Assembly: GCA_900767815.1 (NCBI GenBank)
Contig: CAAGAM010000197.1
Location: forward strand, 1 to 13,324
Origin: Clostridia bacterium
GTDB lineage: Bacteria; Bacillota; Clostridia; Christensenellales; Borkfalkiaceae
Length of the DNA stretch: 13,324 nt
Direction: 5' to 3'
Part shown: positions 7,829-12,322 of the stretch, one piece after another
Position numbering within the stretch: the first letter of the stretch is position 1
How the letters are laid out: every line of letters begins with the position of its first letter
Position numbers and translations under genes: made by a program
The notes under the pieces: model-generated
Seen by the model: the letters and a program-made list of their open reading frames with translations, nothing else
Databases searched by the model: none
Told to the model about the DNA's origin: nothing

Positions 7829-7884
7829 AAAGAAATAAAAAACCGATTGCAAAACATACCTGTAAGGTACAAATTGCAACCGGG
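7829..7884 (-). terminator. Second leader terminator (copy B)
   Basis: On the minus strand CCGGTTGCAA (from 7883) pairs with TTGCAATCGG (to 7843), with an inner 5-bp stem TACCT/AGGTA, followed by TTTTTTATTTC. It is a near copy of the terminator 73 bp upstream and lies about 160 nt before the TasA-like start codon. Confidence 0.8.
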
Positions 7885-7968
7885 CGCACTTTCTTTTCCC
7901 GAAGAAAAATAAAACCCGATTGCAAAACGTACCTATATGGTACAAATTGCAACCGGGCGCACTTCCTT
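7843..7968. repeat. Two 53-bp direct repeats in the matrix operon leader
   Basis: Copies at 7843-7895 and 7916-7968 differ at 4 of 53 positions. The differences sit in the inner stem and loop of the hairpin or outside it, leaving both stems intact. Each copy holds a terminator arm pair plus the CCCGGTTGC segment that closes the upstream aptamer. Confidence 0.9.
7901..7957 (-). terminator. First leader terminator (copy A), overlapping the riboswitch aptamer
   Basis: CCCGGTTGCAA (from 7957) pairs with TTGCAATCGGG (to 7915) over 11 positions, with an inner GTACC/GGTAC stem, then TTTTATTTTTC. The 5' arm is the same sequence that forms the 3' edge of the c-di-GMP aptamer, so the two folds exclude each other. 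Confidence 0.82.
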
Positions 7969-8026
7969 AATTAAAAAAGTTCCTTGGCTTTGCGTCACCG
8001 CCTCACGACGGTTTTGCCGTATTCAT
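7942..8026 (-). promoter_or_regulatory. Cyclic di-GMP-I (GEMM) riboswitch aptamer
   Basis: The minus strand carries the GEMM core in order: ACGGCAAA (8020-8013), a 6-bp P2 stem ACCGTC/GGCGGT (8012-7997) capped by GNRA loop GTGA, the signature GACGCAAAGCC (7996-7986), an 8-bp P3 stem ACTTTTTT/AAGGAAGT (7980-7961), and GCGCCCGGTTGC (7960-7949). By alignment to Vc2 from memory, the ligand contacts G20, A47 and C92 correspond to G8018, A7991 and C7949. P1 is weak: 8021-8026 with 7942-7947, including two G-U pairs, and the usual tetraloop receptor is not obvious. It lies about 35-120 nt after the predicted transcription start. Binding should use up the 5' arm of the first terminator, so an ON switch is expected (inference). 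Confidence 0.83.
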
Positions 8027-8067
8027 TTTTTGTTTCGCGAATAAGCCCCTCGCCTATTTGCAATTTA

Positions 8068-8096
8068 ATTTTATCGCATAGCAACCCAAATGTCAA
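8068..8096 (-). promoter_or_regulatory. Promoter of the matrix operon
   Basis: TTGACA (8096-8091), a 17-bp spacer and TAAAAT (8073-8068) on the minus strand give a transcription start near 8061, 35 nt before the aptamer. The same TTGACA-17-TAAAAT pattern precedes the serpin gene. Confidence 0.85.
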
Positions 8097-8258
8097 CCGT
8101 TTTAAGTGAAAACTGCGTGAAATATTATTTCCTATCGAACACCGCCCGCATATCGATTTCAGACTGTGAATTCAACGCAAGCAACCTCCCGGCTTAAAAT
8201 ATGCAAGCATCCTTCCGACTTAATATAAAAACATACTTTCGGCTTAATATTATCTCCT
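8097..8258. other. Gene-free stretch with short AT-rich repeats
   Basis: No gene is seen. A short motif, CGGCTTAA or CGACTTAA followed by AT-rich sequence, occurs three times at about 8190, 8216 and 8240. It lies upstream of the matrix promoter, so a regulator binding site is possible but not shown. Confidence 0.4.
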
Positions 8259-8411
8259 TACGAGATACGGCCTTAATTCTTTTGGGTTTATCCGTGTTTG
8301 TGCGGCGGAGCCTCGGCCGGATTTTCGCTGTCGCTCAAATGCGAACGACGGCAAAGCTTTGCTTTGCCGCGTACTCCCTCGAGGACTCACTCCAAAAAGA
8401 AAACAGCAGGT
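8259..8411. repeat. Intergenic repeat, copy 1 (153 bp)
   Basis: From TACGAGATACGG to AACAGCAGGT this matches 8449-8611 closely, apart from a 10-bp insertion in the latter and scattered substitutions. It contains an inner palindrome around GGCAAAGC/GCTTTGCC. Open frames through it come from the repeat, not from a gene. Confidence 0.9.
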
Positions 8412-8422
8412 TTCAAACCTGC
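8393..8422 (-). terminator. Second terminator downstream of the tRNA pair
   Basis: On the minus strand AGCAGGT and ACCTGCT close a small loop (8422-8404) and are followed by GTTTTCTTTTT. It is the copy-1 version of the tRNA terminator and reads in the same direction. Confidence 0.75.
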
Positions 8423-8448
8423 TATATTTTCAAATCATATTTGTTTTT

Positions 8449-8611
8449 TACGAGATACGGCCGTTTCCGCCTTTAATTCTTTTGGGTTTATCCGTGTATG
8501 CGCGGCGGAACCTCGGCCGGATTTTCGCTATCGCTCAAATGCGAACGACGGCAAAGCATGGCTTTGCCGCGTACTCCCTCGAGGACTCGCTCCAAAAAGA
8601 AAACAGCAGGT
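8449..8611. repeat. Intergenic repeat, copy 2 (163 bp), abutting the tRNA terminator
   Basis: Direct repeat of 8259-8411 with an extra GTTTCCGCCT near its left end. Its right end forms one arm of the tRNA-Gly terminator palindrome. The 37 bp between copies are AT-rich and hold the rest of the copy-1 terminator. Confidence 0.9.
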
Positions 8612-8640
8612 CAAAGACCTGCTGTTTTCTTTTTGGAGCG
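8588..8640 (-). terminator. tRNA terminator within a 25-bp-arm perfect palindrome
   Basis: Arms 8588-8612 and 8616-8640 are perfectly complementary around AAA. On the minus strand AGCAGGTC-TTT-GACCTGCT is followed by GTTTTCTTTTT, a standard intrinsic terminator; the other strand shows the same. The outer arm covers the last seven bases of tRNA-Gly (CCA, discriminator and the end of the acceptor stem). Confidence 0.88.
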
Positions 8641-8708
8641 GGAAACGAGATTCGAACTCGCGACATTTGCCTTGGCAAGGCAACGCTCTACCACTGAGCC
8701 ATTCCCGC
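8634..8708 (-). tRNA. tRNA-Gly (GCC anticodon)
   Basis: 75 nt including encoded CCA. The 7-bp acceptor GCGGGAA/TTCCCGC, D arm GGCTCAGTGGTAGAGC, anticodon stem TTGCC/GGCAA with loop TTGCCAA (anticodon GCC) and T arm with GTTCGAATC are all present. It lies 4 nt after tRNA-Val in one transcript. Confidence 0.97.
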
Positions 8709-8712
8709 ATTC

Positions 8713-8788
8713 TGGTGGGAACAATAGGGCTCGAACCTATGACCCCCTGCTTGTAAGGCAGATGCTCTCCCAACTGAGCTATGCTCCC
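8713..8788 (-). tRNA. tRNA-Val (TAC anticodon)
   Basis: 76 nt including encoded CCA. Acceptor GGGAGCA pairs with TGTTCCC (one G-U). The anticodon loop CTTACAA gives TAC, and the T arm contains GGTTCGAGCC. First gene of a two-tRNA unit. Confidence 0.97.
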
Positions 8789-8808
8789 GTCACCTTGAAT
8801 GCTTATAT

Positions 8809-8837
8809 ACTATAACAGATTTTTAAAGATATTGCAA
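8809..8837 (-). promoter_or_regulatory. Promoter of the tRNA-Val/tRNA-Gly unit
   Basis: TTGCAA (8837-8832), 17 bp, TATAGT (8814-8809) on the minus strand; the predicted start falls about 14 nt before the mature tRNA-Val. Confidence 0.8.
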
Positions 8838-8954
8838 GCATTTTGACGGGGTATTTCAAAAAAAATTAAAAAAATTTATTCGGGTTTAAAAACGGGTTTT
8901 ATCGCTAAATCATAAACGCGGAAAGTTTTGCATGCTTTTCGCAGCCCTTCAATA

Positions 8955-8988
8955 AGCCGACAAAATCCTTTCGGGAATTTTGTCGGCT
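8955..8988 (-). terminator. Hairpin terminator downstream of the serpin gene
   Basis: AGCCGACAAAAT (8955-8966) and its perfect complement (8977-8988) form a 12-bp stem around a 10-base loop, 22 bp after the serpin stop. The T tract is poor (TATTG), so termination may lean on the stem. A weaker 8-bp hairpin lies at 8918-8942; the rest of 8838-8954 shows only A/T runs. Confidence 0.65.
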
Positions 8989-9010
8989 ATAATTCTTTAA
9001 AAATCCGATG

Positions 9011-10276
9011 TCACAAATCGGTCGCGACGCCTAAAAACAGCGGCATGTGCGTTGCATTGTCGATAATTCCGAACACGAACGGACGATTCAGAATTATATA
9101 TACGATATTTTCCGTCGGGGGTGCCGAGGTCCCGTTCATTCCGCCGATAGTTATCGCCGCGGCTCTCGTTCCGTTTCTGTCAAGCTCGATTCTTGTTTTC
9201 TGAAGCACAAACCCGAGATACAAATCGCCGACAACCGTTCTGCCCATTTTATCGAATTCCGCTTCATCGGAAAACGCTTTCTTAATACCCATACCCTGCA
9301 ACGTATCGTTGAGATTTTTCGAAAAATCAAAAGAAAATTCGGGTATGCCCGCTTTTACGACGACGGGATATTCGTTATCGCTATCATCCGCTTCAAATGC
9401 TTTTTTATATTTTTCGCCGTCAAGCGAAGCAATAAAATCGTAAATATCAACGTTTTCGTCGGGCAGAATTCCTAAAAACGAATACTTCCCGCCTTTATAT
9501 CTCTTCAAAAATCCGTCCGCGTTTCCGAAATCGAGATAAGCGGATTCCGTTGAACGGAGCATCTCGACTTTTTTGCTTTCGCCGCCGTAAGTCGTAAAAT
9601 AATCGCTTTTTATATCCTTTTTTTCGTATTCCGTCTGCCACTTCGCATCAAACAAGAGGGCGTTTATAAGATAAATCATATCCCTCGAATCTATTTCGTC
9701 AAGAACGTCCTTTATCATTCCGTCGGTTTTGTTCATACACCAATTATTGACGTCTTTAAGCGTCTGCGCGTTAAAAGCCGACCTGTATACCTCGGCGTTG
9801 TAAACTTCCTTAACCGTTTTCAGAAAATTCTCTTCAACGTCAACCGCGCCGTCTCTTATCCATACGGAATTCGCAAGTTTAACCTCGTTTCCGCCATCCG
9901 ACAGAATTTTATTGATAACGGCATTCACGCCTTCCACATTCCCGCCGAAAGCGGACTCGAATTCCGCCCTCGTTTCCCCCTCCGCGCCGTTAGCGATCAT
10001 TCCGAGGCACGCCGCCGCAGACAACGGTGAAACGAGTACGTTTTTGCCGCGCTCGTCCTTAGCGACGTTTTTAAGAAGCTCCGCGCCGAACCCGTTCAAC
10101 CCGTCGCTTACGTCTTGTTTGATTTCGGTTCCGCCCGAAGCTTTAGCAAACGAAAAATTTGCCGTGAGTTCTGCGGCTTCAACTTTCTTTGGGCTGTACT
10201 TACAAGCTCCCATACCTAAAACAGCCATAACACCCGCCGCAAAGCAAGCCAAAACTCTCATTTTTCCGCCTTTCAT
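9011..10276 (-). CDS. Serpin family protease inhibitor, predicted surface lipoprotein
   Basis: 421 residues, near the usual serpin length plus a leader. A short basic start, a hydrophobic core and Met22-Gly-Ala-Cys25 suggest lipid attachment at Cys25. Serpin blocks are clear: NVLVSPLSAAACLGMIANGAEGET near 80-100, NALLFDAKW near 210, the hinge NGTRAAAITIGG (368-379) and NRPFVFGIID (398-407). The small-residue hinge with Thr370 at P14 fits an inhibitory serpin. By alignment to alpha-1-antitrypsin from memory, P1 falls at about Thr383 in the segment MNGTSAPP; the stretch after it is about five residues longer than usual, so P1 is uncertain. Start chosen from AGGAGG 8 nt upstream. It has its own promoter. 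It probably protects the cell surface from host or competitor serine or cysteine proteases; the target is unknown. Confidence 0.95.
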   Translation of the reverse strand: MKGGKMRVLACFAAGVMAVLGMGACKYSPKKVEAAELTANFSFAKASGGTEIKQDVSDGLNGFGAELLKNVAKDERGKNVLVSPLSAAACLGMIANGAEGETRAEFESAFGGNVEGVNAVINKILSDGGNEVKLANSVWIRDGAVDVEENFLKTVKEVYNAEVYRSAFNAQTLKDVNNWCMNKTDGMIKDVLDEIDSRDMIYLINALLFDAKWQTEYEKKDIKSDYFTTYGGESKKVEMLRSTESAYLDFGNADGFLKRYKGGKYSFLGILPDENVDIYDFIASLDGEKYKKAFEADDSDNEYPVVVKAGIPEFSFDFSKNLNDTLQGMGIKKAFSDEAEFDKMGRTVVGDLYLGFVLQKTRIELDRNGTRAAAITIGGMNGTSAPPTENIVYIILNRPFVFGIIDNATHMPLFLGVATDL

Positions 10277-10334
10277 ACCAATCTCCTCCTAATATAATAT
10301 AATAAGGATGGATATTATAATATTACCCGACATC

Positions 10335-10363
10335 ATTTTAACATGACATCGTATTTTTGTCAA
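10335..10363 (-). promoter_or_regulatory. Promoter of the serpin gene
   Basis: TTGACA (10363-10358), 17 bp, TAAAAT (10340-10335), giving a leader of about 50 nt that includes an AT palindrome near 10310-10323. The remaining 10364-10547 holds no gene. Confidence 0.85.
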
Positions 10364-10547
10364 TACCAAACATTAAAAAAAACGTTAAAGGGTTTTACCA
10401 TATCGGTAAATTATAGTCCGATACATACAAAAATACTTTAATAATCGACTTATAGGCTTACTTTTCCGTCTTAATCAATCACACGCATCAAAACCGTGGT
10501 TCGGGTTATTCCTGACCGGCATACGAAATTTTTATCTCCGCAACTTT

Positions 10548-11174
10548 TTACGACATCGGGGACATTATAAGGCAATTATAATATTCGGGGTTAGCCGTAG
10601 AATAAAACTTATACCAATAATCTATCGTTTCCGCGGTAAACGTGCCTAAGTTTTCCATTATAAGTTTAGTCCACTCCAACACGCCCGCAGAACCCGCCGT
10701 TATTAAGCCTCTGCCAAACACGGCTTTTTCGGTTACGTAATACTCTTCGCCGCGATAATTTTCGGCAACGGCTTTTAAAAGCTCTTTATCGTTGCTCGTA
10801 TGCTTTCTGCCGTCCAGAACTCCGCCGTTCGCAAGCGCGACGGTCGCTCCGCAAATGCCCGCAACAATCCCTCCCGCGCGAAGAATTTCCTTTGCCTTGT
10901 CGATTATGTATTTATGCTTAGTTTCGTTCCAGCTGTCCGCGCCGAAAAGAATCAGAAACGCTTTATCGCCGACTTCTATATCCTTAACGGAAAGCGTCGC
11001 GTTCAAAAGCATTCCGCCCATTGTTCTGTATTGTCTTTTCGAAAACCCGACGACTTCAACCGAAATTTCGGGAGCATTCTCTTTAAAAAATCTTTTCGTA
11101 TTAAGCTCCGCCATTATATAGCCCGCTTCCCAGTCGGCTAAACCGTCCGACGCATAAATATATACTTTAATCAT
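10548..11174 (-). CDS. DJ-1/PfpI (ThiJ) family protein
   Basis: 208 residues. The N-terminus (MIKVYIYASDGLADWEAG) supplies Glu16, and the nucleophile elbow AGICGATVALA places Cys108, with GRKHTS (His125) following. E16/C108/H125 match the spacing of Glu/Cys/His in DJ-1 and YajL (E15, C106, H126). Members act variously as protein deglycase or glyoxalase candidates, chaperones or redox sensors; the exact activity cannot be read here. The C-terminal 30 residues (ETIDYWYKFYSTANPEYYN) are aromatic-rich. The ribosome binding site is weak (AAAGG, 7 nt). It appears monocistronic, transcribed from a strong promoter about 400 bp upstream through a hairpin repeat array. Confidence 0.88.
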   Translation of the reverse strand: MIKVYIYASDGLADWEAGYIMAELNTKRFFKENAPEISVEVVGFSKRQYRTMGGMLLNATLSVKDIEVGDKAFLILFGADSWNETKHKYIIDKAKEILRAGGIVAGICGATVALANGGVLDGRKHTSNDKELLKAVAENYRGEEYYVTEKAVFGRGLITAGSAGVLEWTKLIMENLGTFTAETIDYWYKFYSTANPEYYNCLIMSPMS

Positions 11175-11211
11175 AATTTACCTTTGTTTTAGTTTAAATT
11201 TGTCTTATCCT

Positions 11212-11461
11212 CTCTCGGCACTGCGTGCCACTCTCCCCAAAGGGGAAAGCTTACTCTCGGCACTACGTGCCACTCTCCCCGAAGGGGAAAGCTTACTCTC
11301 GGCACTGCGTGCCACTCTCCCCGAAAGGAGAAAGCTTACTCTCGGCACTGCGTGCCACTCTCCCCGAAAGGAGAAAGCTTATTCTCGGCACTGCGTGCCA
11401 TTCTCCCCGAAGGGGAAAGCTCACTCTCGGCACTGCGCACCACTTTTCTAAAAAGGAAATT
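11212..11461. repeat. Six tandem 42-43 bp hairpin repeats
   Basis: Units start at 11212, 11254, 11296, 11339, 11382 and 11424; the last is degenerate. Each has two small palindromes: GGCAC-TGC-GTGCC (absent in the last) and a second stem read as CCCC...GGGG in units 1, 2 and 5 but as TCTCC...GGAGA in units 3 and 4. The stem is thus kept while its sequence changes. The plus strand reads as a repeated SALRATLP peptide, which I take as spurious. The array lies in the predicted leader of the DJ-1-family gene. Confidence 0.93.
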
Positions 11462-11580
11462 ACACACGCCGATTAAAAAGAAATAAACATGAAAACCAGT
11501 CTATAAGTCGATTAACAAACAAAACCTCTTATCATTAACAAGCAACACGATTTAAAACCATCTTAGTTTTTCGCTTATTT
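11462..11580. other. AT-rich leader segment without a gene
   Basis: Between the strong promoter and the hairpin array. No gene is seen. It carries CTATAAGTCGATTA (about 11501-11514), which recurs inverted near 10441-10454 on the far side of the DJ-1-family gene. Confidence 0.5.
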
Positions 11581-11609
11581 ATTATATCCCCAAAAATCAT
11601 TTTTGTCAA
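11581..11609 (-). promoter_or_regulatory. Perfect consensus promoter reading into the repeat array
   Basis: TTGACA (11609-11604), exactly 17 bp, TATAAT (11586-11581). The predicted start near 11574 lies about 400 nt before the DJ-1-family start codon, with the hairpin array in between. Confidence 0.87.
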
Positions 11610-11630
11610 TCGTTGCATTATGCCGATTTA

Positions 11631-11660
11631 AAGCCCCGAAGCGAAACCGCTTCGGGGCTT
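11631..11660 (-). terminator. Terminator downstream of the ECF S-component gene
   Basis: A perfect 13-bp stem AAGCCCCGAAGCG/CGCTTCGGGGCTT around a 4-base loop, 45 bp after the stop. The T tract is short (CTTTAAAT), so it may work mainly by stem strength. Confidence 0.82.
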
Positions 11661-11669
11661 GATTGTTGT

Positions 11670-11705
11670 TTAGCCACGAGTGATTGTGTTTGAACTCGTG
11701 ACTAA
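11670..11705. repeat. Inverted repeat immediately after the ECF S-component stop
   Basis: TTAGCCACGAGT (11670-11681) and ACTCGTGACTAA (11694-11705) pair over 12 positions with one G-T, touching the stop codon. With the next hairpin it forms a double 3' structure, possibly protecting the mRNA end. Confidence 0.65.
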
Positions 11706-12212
11706 TTATAGTTTTATTTTTTTCAGAGGTGTAGCGTAAAGAAGTACCGTCCCCAAAACCGCACCAGTTAAGGCTTGCAAAATTTCATACGGAAGCTTTA
11801 TCATGGCGTATTCGAAAGTGCTGTATACGTAAATCTTGCCGAGCGTATAGCCCGAAACCATAATAACCGCGCCGACGAAAACGGCAACGATCGCCCGCCA
11901 AAGCTCGGGACGTTCGCCCTTATATCCGCCCGCAATGAGCGAAATAACCGCGGCTTGCACGCCGTGCGTAACCAATGAAACGAACATCGGCAAAGGATAG
12001 AAGAACAAATCCCCTAAAAACGCGCCGACGCCGCCCACGAAAAACGCGCAGATCGGGTCTAAAAGAAGAGATGCGAAACATATCGCCACGTCGTTGAGAT
12101 AAATCCGCCCGCCGGGAACGGGAACGCCGAACGAACTCAAAGCGACGTTCATTGCCATAAACATTGCCGTGATTACGATTTTCTTAGTCGTGAATTTTAT
12201 TCCTTTTTCCAT
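11706..12212 (-). CDS. ECF transporter substrate-binding (S) component
   Basis: 168 residues, almost entirely hydrophobic with about five to six membrane segments, the size of an ECF S component. An early ITAMFMAMNVALS helix, the VPGGRIYLNDVAICFASLLLDPICAFFVGGVGAFLGDLFF region and a basic C-terminus (PLKKIKL) resemble the riboflavin-transporter/HmpT-like group (PF07155 by memory). It would capture a vitamin or precursor and share a general EcfA/A'/T energising module encoded elsewhere, since none is here. The specificity cannot be read directly; the divergent MocR-type regulator makes a vitamin B6 compound a reasonable guess. The ribosome binding site is weak: GGAAAAAGGAT directly precedes the ATG. 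Confidence 0.82.
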   Translation of the reverse strand: MEKGIKFTTKKIVITAMFMAMNVALSSFGVPVPGGRIYLNDVAICFASLLLDPICAFFVGGVGAFLGDLFFYPLPMFVSLVTHGVQAAVISLIAGGYKGERPELWRAIVAVFVGAVIMVSGYTLGKIYVYSTFEYAMIKLPYEILQALTGAVLGTVLLYATPLKKIKL

Positions 12213-12224
12213 ATCCTTTTTCCG

Positions 12225-12253
12225 TTGACTTTTTTCTAAAAACAGTATATCAT
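12225..12253 (+). promoter_or_regulatory. Probable promoter of the MocR-type gene in the divergent region
   Basis: TTGACT (12225-12230), 17 bp, TATCAT (12248-12253). On the opposite strand TATACT (12249-12244), with a weak -35 near 12272, would serve the transporter gene, so the two promoters would overlap face to face, a common layout for a regulator controlling its neighbour. Confidence 0.6.
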
Positions 12254-12322
12254 ATTTTTGACTATATTAAAATAACCACATTCACTATTTTTTATAAGGT
12301 CAGTTATAATCGATTTTAACTT

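Noticed and set aside
7637..7945. 102-codon minus-strand frame in the matrix leader
   Set aside because: It is a translation of the two terminator repeats and the leader, overlapping the TasA-like start, with no ribosome binding site.
8393..8708. Integration site (att duplication) at tRNA-Gly
   Set aside because: The duplicated segment matches the terminator side in inverted relation to the tRNA end, not a direct copy of the tRNA 3' end, and no integrase is present.
8201..8815. Plus-strand open frames across the repeats and tRNAs (RDSNSR..., GLEPMTPCL)
   Set aside because: They are antisense readings of tRNA-Gly and tRNA-Val and of the duplicated intergenic unit.
11212..11461. CRISPR array
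   Set aside because: The repeats are contiguous with no unique spacers, and no cas genes are near.
11200..11476. Plus-strand frames giving repeated SALRATLPEGES or RHCVPLSPKG peptides
   Set aside because: They are translations of the 42-43 bp hairpin repeats in two frames, with no ribosome binding site; unit length changes of 1 bp shift the frame.
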